Shown here: positions 34,130 through 42,410 of the stretch, one piece after another
Numbering within the stretch: the stretch's first letter is position 1
Layout: every line of letters starts with the position of its first letter
NCBI RefSeq assembly: GCF_000013745.1
Contig: NC_007925.1
Span: forward strand, 4,774,001-4,838,000
Source: Rhodopseudomonas_A palustris_F
GTDB taxonomy: Bacteria; Pseudomonadota; Alphaproteobacteria; Rhizobiales; Xanthobacteraceae
DNA length: 64,000 nucleotides
Direction: 5' to 3'
Translations under genes and position numbers: made by a program
The notes under the pieces: model-generated
The model's input: only the letters and a program-made list of their open reading frames with translations
What the model was told of the DNA's origin: nothing
Databases searched by the model: none

Positions 34130-36256
34130 GTGCAAAACAACTATACTATGAAAATATCGCGACTGACGGTCGATAAGCTCGGCGTCAAGTTGTATGACCG
34201 CGCCTCAGCAGTTATTGCCGAACTCGTTTCCAACTCATACGACGCAGACGCCACTGAAGTGCGGATCAGTGCACCGATGGGCCAATACCTTGCTTCAAAG
34301 GCCGGCGGTCAGATCATTGACAAAGGTTTTGAGATCATCGTGCAAGACAATGGTCTTGGTATGGACCCTAGGGGCATGCAGGAGTTCTTTCTCGTCGTTG
34401 GCAGCGACCGACGCTTAGACGCAAAGCGCGGAGACACCTCCAAACTGTATGGCCGAAAAGTCATGGGCAGGAAAGGAGTCGGCAAGCTTGCGCCGTTCGG
34501 TATCTGCAAAACCTTGGAAGTGATTAGCTCAGGCGGCGAGAAGGTTGTTCGTCGCCAAGCAGGAGGCAATACCGAGACGGGATATCTCACATCGCATATT
34601 TTACTCGACTACGACGACATCGTTGGCGACGACGACGGCGACTACCAACCGACCGTGGGATCGCTGGACAATAGCGTTCAGCCCTCTCGCGGAACCACGA
34701 TTAAACTGTCTCGGTTTAGCTATCGACGAGTTCCCGAAATCGAGCATCTCTCCCGCCAAGTCGCTCAGCGATTTGGTATTCGGTCAGACAAATGGAAGGT
34801 GCTGCTTCGAGATTCCACGATGACGGATGGCGCCAATGGCTCCGAAGTCAGCGTTGGAGAGTTCGACATAAATGTCATGGAAGGCACTCGTATAGAGTTC
34901 ATGGGGCCCGACGGGCCGACAGTCTCAACGGTTTCGGCTGATGGTTATCAGGCGCGAACACCGATCGGCGATCTTATAACAAGTTTCAACGCGGGCTTCT
35001 CGCACGACGGAAGATTTTACCCTGTCAAAGGGTGGGTTGCATATGCGCGCGAATCTTATCGCGACGATCTCATGGCTGGAGTTCGTATTTATTGTCGTCA
35101 CAAGATTGCAGCCCAAACGGCTTTGTTCAATCGAGGGGCAGGTTTTCACGGAGAGCACAGCGTCCGCTCATACTTCATCGGCGAGTTATCGTGCGACTGG
35201 CTTGATGAATACGAAGATCTCATCCAGACGGATCGCCGCGACATTTTATGGTCGCATGATTTAGGACAAGCATTTCAAGAATGGGGGCAATCGCTCGTTC
35301 TGGAAGTGGGAAAGCGTGCCCGCGACCCCATGCGGAAGAAAACCCGCGAAGTCTTTCGGGAAGTTGGTCGAGTTGAAGAGCGAGTGAACGCCGCTTTTCC
35401 CCGCCCAGAGCAACGAGATCTCCGTGAGAAGGCCACCGAGATTGCGGAGATGCTCGGCAAGAGTTTGCGTGAAGATGAAGTGGGGGATTTCGATATTGTC
35501 GGACCACTCGTAACGCTCAGTATTGATCTCGCTCCTCACATAAGCCTTGAGCGGAAACTTCGTGAGGCCGCGGAAGCGGAGAATACACCAGCGGCAGTCA
35601 TCGGCAGCATTCTGCGAACGGCGCATCTTGCGGAGTTGCATTCTTTCGGCCGCATCGCTTACGATCGGGTTCGCGTCATTGAACGCTTGAAGTCTCTGAA
35701 AGACGATCCAAAAACTGTTGAGGAGGAGCTTCAAGAACTCATTGAAAATGCTCCTTGGCTTATCAATCCAGAGTGGGCACCAATCACAGCCAACCAGGCC
35801 CTCAGAACGCTCAAGATCGAATTCGAAGAATACTATCGTCTGCGAACTGGGCAGTCGATCACGCTCAGGGATTTTGCGGAAACGCAGAAGCGGCCTGACT
35901 TTGTTGCGTTTGCCGTCGGTCAACAGTTGGAGGTCGTGGAAATCAAGCGCCCGTTCCACAAGCTCATGAATGACGAGATGGAGCGAATTAATCGATACTA
36001 CACCGAAATGCGCGATTTTCTGGACGATCCCGGACACGCGGCGTTCAAGAAGGAATTTCAAGATTTCAGGATAACTCTTGTGTGCGACGGGCTATCGCTG
36101 AGCGGCATGGCCAAGACGGCGTTCGAAGGTATCACTAAGGAGGGGCGCCTTGAGCATGTGAAATGGCGCGATTTTTTGCTGCGGACCGAAATGAGTCATA
36201 AACAATTCCTCGAAGAAGCCGAAAGACAGAAACGTGATGCGGCGCAAAGAGACTAA
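34130..36256 (+). CDS. GHKL (MutL/MORC-like) ATPase with C-terminal PD-(D/E)XK nuclease
   Basis: Putative nuclease-ATPase of a restriction or defence system. The 708-residue product has GHKL motifs in order: N-box ELVSNSYDADATEV (31-44), G1 DNGLGMD (73-79) and G2 GRKGVGKLAPFG (113-124). An S5-like middle region follows with RGTTIKLSRF. A helical stretch comes next (400-520), then ELIENAPWLINPEW. The nuclease core is RPDF (Asp590) followed by LEVVEIKRP (Glu604, Lys606), a classic PD-(D/E)XK spacing resembling the Shedu/DUF4263 region. GTG at 34130 follows AAGGAGG by five bases. The methyltransferase start overlaps its 3' end by 20 bases. MutL-like ATPases linked to methylases are described as prokaryotic MORC-type restriction partners; the exact activity here is inference. 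Confidence 0.82.
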   Translation: MQNNYTMKISRLTVDKLGVKLYDRASAVIAELVSNSYDADATEVRISAPMGQYLASKAGGQIIDKGFEIIVQDNGLGMDPRGMQEFFLVVGSDRRLDAKRGDTSKLYGRKVMGRKGVGKLAPFGICKTLEVISSGGEKVVRRQAGGNTETGYLTSHILLDYDDIVGDDDGDYQPTVGSLDNSVQPSRGTTIKLSRFSYRRVPEIEHLSRQVAQRFGIRSDKWKVLLRDSTMTDGANGSEVSVGEFDINVMEGTRIEFMGPDGPTVSTVSADGYQARTPIGDLITSFNAGFSHDGRFYPVKGWVAYARESYRDDLMAGVRIYCRHKIAAQTALFNRGAGFHGEHSVRSYFIGELSCDWLDEYEDLIQTDRRDILWSHDLGQAFQEWGQSLVLEVGKRARDPMRKKTREVFREVGRVEERVNAAFPRPEQRDLREKATEIAEMLGKSLREDEVGDFDIVGPLVTLSIDLAPHISLERKLREAAEAENTPAAVIGSILRTAHLAELHSFGRIAYDRVRVIERLKSLKDDPKTVEEELQELIENAPWLINPEWAPITANQALRTLKIEFEEYYRLRTGQSITLRDFAETQKRPDFVAFAVGQQLEVVEIKRPFHKLMNDEMERINRYYTEMRDFLDDPGHAAFKKEFQDFRITLVCDGLSLSGMAKTAFEGITKEGRLEHVKWRDFLLRTEMSHKQFLEEAERQKRDAAQRD

Positions 36257-37358
36257 TGCGGGGCTGCCCGGCGCCCAATTGGTGGCCATTGACCTATTTT
36301 CCGGTGGAGGGGCTCTTACTCTCGGATTGAAAACCGCGGGCTTTCGAGTGGTCTCCGCTGTTGAGGTCGAACAACATGCATTCGCGACTTACAAGGCCAA
36401 TCATCCGGAGGTGTTTGCCTACAAACAGGATGTCCGCACCGTCGATGGCCAAAGTCTATCGATGCATGCTCCTCGCAGGAAAATTGACTTGTTGGCGGGA
36501 TGCCCGCCTTGTCAGGGCTTTACGAGCCTGACATCGAAGTGGCGACGTCAAGACCCCCGAAACAACCTCGTGCGTGAGATGTCTCGCCTCGTACAGGAAA
36601 TTCGACCGCGGGCTGTAATGATGGAGAACGTTCCTCGGCTTGCTTCGACAGGGCGGGATTTGTTGGATGGTTTTATCGTCGATCTCAAGAAGGCAGGTTA
36701 CCGGGTCGCATGGGACGTGCTGCAGGTCGCAGATTATGGCACGCCGCAAGCTCGAAAACGCTTAGTACTACTCGCGGGCAGGGGCTTTGATATCGACTTG
36801 CCACCGGCGACACATTCTTCGACTAGCGGGTTCGACCTCCCACCCTGGAAGACAGTCCGGGACACAATTGGGGGACTTCCACCCCCCTCCGATTTTGTCG
36901 ATGTCCGGCACACGATGGGCAATCGCGTGGCTGATTGGCATGTAGTGCGGAAGCTCTCGCCCGAGAACCAAAAGCGCATCAAACGCGCGAAGCCCGGAGC
37001 AAGCTGGCAATCTATCCCGGAAGCGTTGAGACCGAATTGTCATCGGGGTGGCTATGTTGGTTTCGGTAATGTGTACGGACGCATGAGTTGGGATGAAGTG
37101 AGTCCTACGATCACGGCCGGTTGCGCCACGTTCAGCAAAGGACGATTTGGCCATCCAGAGGCACACCGGACGATATCGATCCGAGAGGCCGCGCTACTTC
37201 AAGAGATTCCGGATTATTACCTTATAGACACACCGCATATCGACCAGGCCTGCAGCATAATCGGCAACGCATTGCCTTGTGGGTTTGCAGCGGTTATGGC
37301 GCGGCATGCGGCGCAAACTATCCAATCTCATTTCCTCCCACGTCGACAGAGTAACTGA
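36237..37358 (+). CDS. dcm: DNA (cytosine-5) methyltransferase
   Basis: Adds a methyl group to carbon 5 of cytosine in a specific site, protecting host DNA. The 373-residue product has motif I DLFSGGGALTLGL, motif IV GCPPCQGFTS with the catalytic Cys, motif VI MMENVPRL, motif VIII QARKRLVLL, a short target-recognition region, and motifs IX and X (RTISIREAALLQ, GNALPCG). The ATG at 36237 overlaps the ATPase-nuclease gene by 20 bases, so the two are translationally coupled. The linked vsr remnant suggests a history of protecting methylated sites from deamination. The recognition site cannot be read from sequence. Confidence 0.93.
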   Translation: MRRKETNAGLPGAQLVAIDLFSGGGALTLGLKTAGFRVVSAVEVEQHAFATYKANHPEVFAYKQDVRTVDGQSLSMHAPRRKIDLLAGCPPCQGFTSLTSKWRRQDPRNNLVREMSRLVQEIRPRAVMMENVPRLASTGRDLLDGFIVDLKKAGYRVAWDVLQVADYGTPQARKRLVLLAGRGFDIDLPPATHSSTSGFDLPPWKTVRDTIGGLPPPSDFVDVRHTMGNRVADWHVVRKLSPENQKRIKRAKPGASWQSIPEALRPNCHRGGYVGFGNVYGRMSWDEVSPTITAGCATFSKGRFGHPEAHRTISIREAALLQEIPDYYLIDTPHIDQACSIIGNALPCGFAAVMARHAAQTIQSHFLPRRQSN

Positions 37359-37757
37359 GTAACCGTCGCCCTTGAACTTCGGATGCCCCTCAAACGAACA
37401 AGGACCGCTCAAGAGCAATTCTAAGCCCGAAGGCTTGGTGGGGGCTTGGGACAAAGGAAGAACGACAGACGCCCTCCAATTGGCTTGAGCGGGATTCCGG
37501 ATTTTTGGATATTGGCGCGAACCAGCGGCTAACCAACGAAATGGGGTGAACAGACCGGGACAATCATCCTCGACAGTGTCAGCACCTGCAAATCAAAGAG
37601 CGTCCCGGGAGAAGCCAACGTTCGGGACGCAGGGGTCGCAGGTTCGAATCCTGCCACTCCGACCAGTAATTCCCGACAGGCTTTTTGCCTTTTTCCCGAA
37701 CCGTTTCAAGGCAAGCCGACCCTTTAGCAGATATCGCTCACGATCGCGCGGCGCGGC
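37359..37757. other. Island right end and flank, no gene seen
   Basis: Apart from the attR copy at 37619-37665 I see no coding signal, RNA or repeat. The base composition returns to high GC from about 37740. Confidence 0.4.
37619..37665. other. Island attachment site, right (attR, tRNA-Pro 3' fragment)
   Basis: Exact 47-base copy of the tRNA-Pro 3' part (TTCGGGACGCAGGGG...CCGACCA). No 5' half precedes it, so it is not a second tRNA. Confidence 0.93.
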
Positions 37758-39095
37758 TCACGCCGCCGCCGGCAGATCCAGTTCGGCGCGCAGGCCGCCT
37801 TGCGGCGATGGCGTCAGCGTCAATCGCCCGCCATAGAGTTCCGCCAGATGCGCGACGATCGACAGCCCGAGCCCGTGGCCGGGCTTTTCGCTGTCGAGCC
37901 GGCCGCCGCGCTGGATCGCGGCGACGCGGTCGGCGCCGTCGAGCCCCGGCCCGTCATCGTCGACGGTGACGATCAGCCGCTGGCCGGCCAACGCGACGCC
38001 GATCGCGATCCGGTGGCGCGCCCATTTGCCGGCGTTGTCGGCGAGATTGCCGATCATCTCGCCGAGATCGTCGGCCTGCCCAGCGAACCAGGCGTCGTCG
38101 GGCGCCTCGATGCTCACGGCGCGCTCCGGATAGAGCCGTTGCAGGCTGAAGCGGACGTCGGCCAGCACCTCGGCCAGCGCGGCGCGGGCGTGCGGCGCGC
38201 GGAAGCCGGCGGCGGCGCGCGAGCGCACCAGATGATGCTCGACGGCGCGGCGCATGCGGTCGATCTCGGCTTTCAACACCGCGCCGGAGGCCCCGGCGAT
38301 CAGCGCGGCTTCGTTGCTGATCACCGCGATCGGGGTCTTCAACGCATGGGCGAGGTCGCCGGCTTCGGCGCGCGCCAGATCGATGGTGGCCTGGCGTTGC
38401 CGCAACAGCGCGTTGACCTCCTGGATCAACGGCAGCACCTCGACCGGCCCGGCGGTTTCGTCGAGCTGGTCGCGCGTGCCGAAACGGATGGCGTTGAGCG
38501 CGCTCTGCACCGCGCGCAGCGGCCGCAGCCCGTAGCCGACCTGCAGCAGCACCAGCGCGCCGAGCGTCAGCCCGAGCAGGCCGAGCGACAGCGCAAGCGT
38601 GCCGGCGAAGCTGCGCACGTCGGCGTGGATGTCGAGGCAGGGGCCGGCGACCAGCACGGTGAGCGGCGCCGCGCGGTTCGGCAGCACGATGTCCTGCACG
38701 ATGACGCGCAGGCTCTCGCCGGCCGGTCCCTGGACGTACTGATAGGACGCAGGGCGGCCGACGCCGGGGCTTTGCCCGGCGAGCGGCGCGCCGCCGAGCG
38801 AGGCCGAGGCGCGCAGTATTCCGCCGTCGGCGCGGATTTCCCAATACCAGCCGGACAGCGCCGGCTTGAAGCGCGGATCGGCCGGCTCCCACGATAGCGT
38901 CGGCCCGCCGCGCTCGTCGAGTTCGGCGGCCGCCGCCAGTTCCTCGAGATGATCGTGCAGCGTCAGATCGAAGCGGCGCTCGATATGCGAGCGGAACAAC
39001 CACACCAGCAGCACGCCGGTGACCGCGAGCGACACCACCACCCAGGCCAGCGAGGCGCTGACCAGCCGCAGCTTCAGCGACGGCGCGCGCGTCAT
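37758..39095 (-). CDS. Two-component sensor histidine kinase
   Basis: Inner-membrane sensor that phosphorylates the adjacent OmpR-type regulator. The 445-residue product has a first membrane helix (LVSASLAWVVVSLAVTGVLLVWLF), a periplasmic domain of about 130 residues, and a second helix (LALSLGLLGLTLGALVLLQVG). HAMP-like sequence follows, then the phospho-acceptor His in DLAHALKTPIAV and the catalytic domain with N-box NLADNAGKWA, DDDGPGL and GHGLGLSI. The layout resembles PhoQ/QseC-like kinases. Its start overlaps the regulator's stop by four bases, so the two are coupled. The ligand is unknown. Confidence 0.9.
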   Translation of the reverse strand: MTRAPSLKLRLVSASLAWVVVSLAVTGVLLVWLFRSHIERRFDLTLHDHLEELAAAAELDERGGPTLSWEPADPRFKPALSGWYWEIRADGGILRASASLGGAPLAGQSPGVGRPASYQYVQGPAGESLRVIVQDIVLPNRAAPLTVLVAGPCLDIHADVRSFAGTLALSLGLLGLTLGALVLLQVGYGLRPLRAVQSALNAIRFGTRDQLDETAGPVEVLPLIQEVNALLRQRQATIDLARAEAGDLAHALKTPIAVISNEAALIAGASGAVLKAEIDRMRRAVEHHLVRSRAAAGFRAPHARAALAEVLADVRFSLQRLYPERAVSIEAPDDAWFAGQADDLGEMIGNLADNAGKWARHRIAIGVALAGQRLIVTVDDDGPGLDGADRVAAIQRGGRLDSEKPGHGLGLSIVAHLAELYGGRLTLTPSPQGGLRAELDLPAAA

Positions 39096-39757
39096 GGCGT
39101 CACGTCCGCCAGCTGGTAGCCCTGACCGCGCCGGGTGCGGATCGCATCGGCGCCGATCTTCTTGCGCAGCCGGTTGACCAGAACCTCGATGACGTTGGAA
39201 TCGCGGTCGTCGTCCTGGCCGTAGATGTGCTCGGTGAGTTCGGTCTTCGACACCACCTTGGCCGGGTGCATCATCAGATAGGCCAGCGCGCGATATTCCA
39301 GCGCGGTGAGATCGAGCGGCGCGCCATCGCGGCTGATGCGTTGCGTCGATGGATCGAGCCTGAGCCCGGCGACGCTGATCTCCGCGGTGGCGTGGCCCGA
39401 GGCACGCCGGATCAGCGCCTCGATCCGCGCCAGCAGTTCTTCGATCTCGAACGGCTTGGTGAGATAGTCGTCGGCGCCTTCGCGCAGCCCGGTGACCTTT
39501 TCGCGCCACGACGCCCGCGCGGTCAGGATCAGCACCGGCATCGCGCGCTTGGCGTCGCGCCAGCGCCGCAGCACAGAGAGCCCGTCGAGCCCCGGCAGCC
39601 CGAGGTCGAGAATCGCGGCGTCATAGACCCCGCTGTCGCCCATGAACCAGCCGTCCTCGCCGTCGGCGCTGCGATCGACGGTGTAGCCGGCGCGCTCGAG
39701 CGCCTCGGCGATCTGCCGCGCCAGCCGGGTATCGTCCTCGATCAGCAGAATGCGCAT
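39092..39757 (-). CDS. OmpR/PhoB-family response regulator
   Basis: Partner of the adjacent kinase. The 221-residue product has a receiver domain with the acidic pair EDD (8-10), phospho-Asp in LDLGLPGLDG, Thr in LTARASW and Lys in TKPFEIEELLARI. A winged-helix DNA-binding domain follows (LTALEYRALAYLMMHP...SKTELTEHIY...VIEVLVNRLRKKIG...RGQGYQL). MRILLIEDD is the typical start. It probably controls itself, the PepSY-like gene upstream, and the divergent Cys-rich genes (inference from layout). Confidence 0.93.
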   Translation of the reverse strand: MRILLIEDDTRLARQIAEALERAGYTVDRSADGEDGWFMGDSGVYDAAILDLGLPGLDGLSVLRRWRDAKRAMPVLILTARASWREKVTGLREGADDYLTKPFEIEELLARIEALIRRASGHATAEISVAGLRLDPSTQRISRDGAPLDLTALEYRALAYLMMHPAKVVSKTELTEHIYGQDDDRDSNVIEVLVNRLRKKIGADAIRTRRGQGYQLADVTP

Positions 39758-39786
39758 GGTCGCTCCTGCCCGCGATCGCCGCGCGG

Positions 39787-40143
39787 CTATGACGGCGCGC
39801 AATCGCGCTCCGGCCGTCCGGCAGCGTCGCCTTGCAGCTGTTCGAGCGTGCGCGCATCGAACCGCAGCCAGACGATGCGGCCGTCCTGCGGAAGCACCTT
39901 GATCTCGTAGGCCAGCCGGCGGCCTTCGAGGTCGAGCGCGGTGCGCTCGATCTTCAGGATATGCGCATCCGGGAAGCGCGCCTTGATCTTGGCCAATATC
40001 GTCGCGAATGCCGCCGCGGCCTCGAGCGGCGCGTCCTCGCGCAGCGCGCATTCGCGCGGGCTCGGCGTCGCGGTGGGCTGCGCCGGCGCCGGGACGGGCA
40101 ACGCCAGCAGCAGCACGGCGAGCGAAGGTCTGATCGGGGGCAT
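39787..40143 (-). CDS. Secreted PepSY-like protein
   Basis: Small exported protein placed 29 bases ahead of the response regulator. The 118-residue product has a signal peptide (MPPIRPSLAVLLLALPVPAPA). The single domain has the PepSY pattern AFATILAKIKARFPDAHILKIERTALDLEGRRLAYEIKVL...GRIVWLRFDARTLE. PepSY proteins linked to kinases are thought to modulate sensing or proteolysis. The start at 40143 is set by the signal peptide; the longer frame is a shadow. Confidence 0.78.
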   Translation of the reverse strand: MPPIRPSLAVLLLALPVPAPAQPTATPSPRECALREDAPLEAAAAFATILAKIKARFPDAHILKIERTALDLEGRRLAYEIKVLPQDGRIVWLRFDARTLEQLQGDAAGRPERDCAPS

Positions 40144-40279
40144 GGCGCTTCGCCTGCTGATGGATGACGCGACGATCTGTACCGGCCGCGACCTTACGGG
40201 ACGCTGAAGCCGCGCTTCAGCGTCGCGACAGAGCGCGCGGCGCAAGGTCGCTGCGAACCTGCAATCAAGGAGGCACATC

Positions 40280-40765
40280 ATGATCCGCAAAGCACTCGGC
40301 ATCGTCGCGCTCGGCGCACTGGCTGCGCTGCTGTCCGCCCCGGCATTCGCCCAAGGCCCCGGTCCCGGCGGCGGTCCGGGCCCAGGCATGGGGATGGGGA
40401 TGGGCGGCGGCGGCATGGGCCGCATGGGGGTGATCACCGCGCTCTGCACCAAAGAGATCGCGGCGCATTGCCCGACCACGCCGCGCGGGCCGGCGGCCTG
40501 GGTCTGCCTCAACGATCACCAGAAGGACCTCGGCGAAAATTGCCTCGCCGCGGTCGAGGGCACCGGCCCGGACATGGGCCCCGGCATGGGGCCGGTGGCG
40601 CGGCTGTGCATGAGCGAAATCGCCGAGCACTGCGCCGGCATCGAACACGGCAGCGGCCTGGTGCGGCGCTGCCTCGACAGCACCCGCGACAAGCTCAGCG
40701 AAGGCTGCCGCTTGGCGCTCGACAACACCGGTTGGGGGCAGCGGCGTAGCAACGCGCCGCAATAG
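40280..40765 (+). CDS. Secreted Cys-rich repeat protein
   Basis: The 161-residue product has a signal peptide (IRKALGIVALGALAALLSAPAFA) and a Gly/Met/Pro-rich stretch (GPGPGMGMGMGGGGMGRM). Two Cys-rich repeats follow, with the pattern C..EI..HC.......C....C, as in GLG1-like repeats. A Met-rich plus Cys-rich exported protein next to a two-component system suggests metal or redox stress in the periplasm, but this is inference. AAGGAGG lies nine bases before the ATG. Confidence 0.8.
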   Translation: MIRKALGIVALGALAALLSAPAFAQGPGPGGGPGPGMGMGMGGGGMGRMGVITALCTKEIAAHCPTTPRGPAAWVCLNDHQKDLGENCLAAVEGTGPDMGPGMGPVARLCMSEIAEHCAGIEHGSGLVRRCLDSTRDKLSEGCRLALDNTGWGQRRSNAPQ

Positions 40766-40804
40766 CCCGCGCGCTTTCTCATCCCGCAAACATGGAGACC
40801 ACAG

Positions 40805-41068
40805 ATGACCAAGAGCCTCATTCTCACCGCGCTGTTCGCCGCCTTGGCGCTTTCAACGATCGCCCCCGCGCAGGCGCAGGGCCGCGGCTACGGCGACGGC
40901 CGCGGCCCGGTCGGCCAGATCTGCGCCCGTGACATCGACGCCTATTGCGCCGGCATCCGGCACGGCAGCCGCGGCGTGCGCAACTGCCTGAACAGCCATC
41001 GACCGCAATTGTCGCGGGCCTGCCGCGCCGCGCTCGACGGCACCGGCGGCGGCCGCGGCTGGCAATGA
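40805..41068 (+). CDS. Small secreted Cys-rich repeat protein
   Basis: The 87-residue product has a signal peptide (MTKSLILTALFAALALSTIAPAQA) and one Cys-rich repeat matching those of the preceding gene (QICARDIDAYCAGIRHGSRGVRNCLNSHR.QLSRACRAAL). It follows the first gene by 39 bases and is presumably co-transcribed, as a single-repeat paralogue. Confidence 0.78.
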   Translation: MTKSLILTALFAALALSTIAPAQAQGRGYGDGRGPVGQICARDIDAYCAGIRHGSRGVRNCLNSHRPQLSRACRAALDGTGGGRGWQ

Positions 41069-41076
41069 CGCCGCGG

Positions 41077-41514
41077 CTACGGCTCGGCCGCCGCGCGACA
41101 GGCGGCGGCATGCGCGGCATCGCCTTCCTTCAGGCAACGGTCGGTCACTTCGGTTTCGGTCGGCCGCAGCCCGATCCAAGCGTCCACCGCGGCCTGATCG
41201 AAGCCGGATTGGCGGTGCTCGCCGACCTGCATCAAGGGGCGGCGGATCAGCAGCGGATCTTCGATCATCATGGCGATCGCGACATCGGGGCGGATTTCGT
41301 TAGGCCTAATCTCGCCGGATTTGACGCGCGGCGACGAAGCGTTGAACCAGTCGGCGACCGGCTTTTCACCGAAGAATGGCCGCAGCGATGCGGCGTCCCA
41401 AGGCTGGGTCAGCAGGTTGCGCACCTCGACGTCGTGGCCGGAGGCGAGCAGCAGCGCCTTCTGCTTTGCGTTGCCGCCGCAGCCGGGCTTTTCGTAGAAC
41501 GTCACCTTGGCCAT
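41077..41514 (-). CDS. Nitrogenase-associated / ArsC-like protein
   Basis: Thioredoxin-fold ArsC/Spx-like protein of the nitrogenase-associated (NifO-like) kind. The 145-residue product has the N-terminal redox segment FYEKPGCGGNAKQKALL with a single Cys, then RNLLTQPWDAASLRPFFG, PLLIRRPLMQVG and a C-terminal extension. The second Cys of a CxxC pair is replaced. It is the last gene of a minus-strand unit with DUF2478 and YqeB-like genes, which ties it to molybdenum handling (inference). The start at 41514 is chosen over a longer chance frame. Confidence 0.78.
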   Translation of the reverse strand: MAKVTFYEKPGCGGNAKQKALLLASGHDVEVRNLLTQPWDAASLRPFFGEKPVADWFNASSPRVKSGEIRPNEIRPDVAIAMMIEDPLLIRRPLMQVGEHRQSGFDQAAVDAWIGLRPTETEVTDRCLKEGDAAHAAACRAAAEP

Positions 41515-41537
41515 CGTCGCCCTGCCTTGATTGCCGG

Positions 41538-42410
41538 TCAGATGTAATACACGCCGGCGCCGACATCCTTCATCGCCGGACGCAGCGCGCGCAACCGGAT
41601 CGCCGTCAGCGTCGCCTTGGCGATGTCGCGGCCGCGCTCGTCGGTGCCAGTCCACACCGCATTGGCGCCGCGCGGATCGATCTCCAGCAATTTGACGCCG
41701 GCCGGCACCAGCGTGGAATCGCGTACCAGGCCGCGCAACACGCCGTCGATCGAGGCCGGCACCGGCTGGCCGTCGAGATGGCCGAGCACCACGCCTTTGA
41801 AGATCCTGGTGCCGATTTCCAGCGGGGTGTGCCAGCGGCCCTGGCGGTCGGAATAGACGAAGCGTTCGGCGCCGACGCCGCCGAGCGAGCGGGCGACGCC
41901 GTCGGCCGCATCGGTGTGGCCGGTGCGCACCACGGTGCCGTTCTTCGCCGGGCGCGTCTCCACCGCGATGTCGCAATTGACGTCGACGGTGAATTGCGGG
42001 CCGAGCCCGATGGTGACGTCGGCGATGCCGCGGAAATCCGGGGTGACGCGATGCTTCTGCATCCTGGCGTCGACCAGGATCTTGATCGGATGCAGCGCGA
42101 TGATGTCGGTGAGGTGCAGCGAGGTGACCGCCACCTGCCCGGGCGTGGAGAACACCGCGGCGATCTCGCTCGGGGTCTCGGCGTGCTTGCCTGCGATGCC
42201 GTCGACCACCGCGCGGTCGTCGAACAGCGCGTCGTGAAACGCCATCGCCCGGCGCATCACCGGCGGGAACGGATCGTGGCACATGATCACCGCGTAGCCG
42301 AGCCCGGTCAGGCTGACCGCGACCGCGGAAGCGATCTCGTTGGTGCCGAGCAGCACCGCGATCGGCAACTGGCTAGCGCGAAGCCGCGAGTTCAATCTGG
42401 AGTGGGTCAC
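41538..42410 (-). CDS. YqeB-like (EF2563 family) molybdenum hydroxylase accessory protein
   Basis: Probably a Rossmann-like accessory factor for molybdenum enzymes. The 290-residue product has VLLGTNEIASAVAVSLTGLGYAVIMCHDP near the start, MRRAMAFHDALFDDRAVVDG, DARMQKHRVTPDFRGIADVTIGLGPQF and a biotin/lipoyl-like turn IGTRIFKGVVLGHLDGQPV. The GTG at 42410 overlaps the DUF2478 stop by four bases, so the start is set by coupling; GGAGAG lies upstream. The family name speaks of selenium, but no selenium genes are seen here. Confidence 0.72.
   Translation of the reverse strand: MTHSRLNSRLRASQLPIAVLLGTNEIASAVAVSLTGLGYAVIMCHDPFPPVMRRAMAFHDALFDDRAVVDGIAGKHAETPSEIAAVFSTPGQVAVTSLHLTDIIALHPIKILVDARMQKHRVTPDFRGIADVTIGLGPQFTVDVNCDIAVETRPAKNGTVVRTGHTDAADGVARSLGGVGAERFVYSDRQGRWHTPLEIGTRIFKGVVLGHLDGQPVPASIDGVLRGLVRDSTLVPAGVKLLEIDPRGANAVWTGTDERGRDIAKATLTAIRLRALRPAMKDVGAGVYYI

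Larger units (their letters stand above)
32906..37618. mobile_element. Genomic island in tRNA-Pro carrying a restriction-modification/defence unit
   Basis: About 4.7 kb between direct repeats of the tRNA 3' end, visibly more AT-rich than the flanks. It holds a decayed tyrosine integrase at the tRNA-proximal end, a small recombinase-like scrap, a frameshifted vsr, and the intact GHKL-nuclease and cytosine methyltransferase pair. The last 260 bases (37359-37618) hold nothing recognisable. With a broken integrase the island is probably fixed. Confidence 0.9.

Noticed and set aside
37619..37665. A second tRNA-Pro
   Set aside because: Only the 3' 47 bases are present; no D-arm or 5' acceptor strand precedes them.
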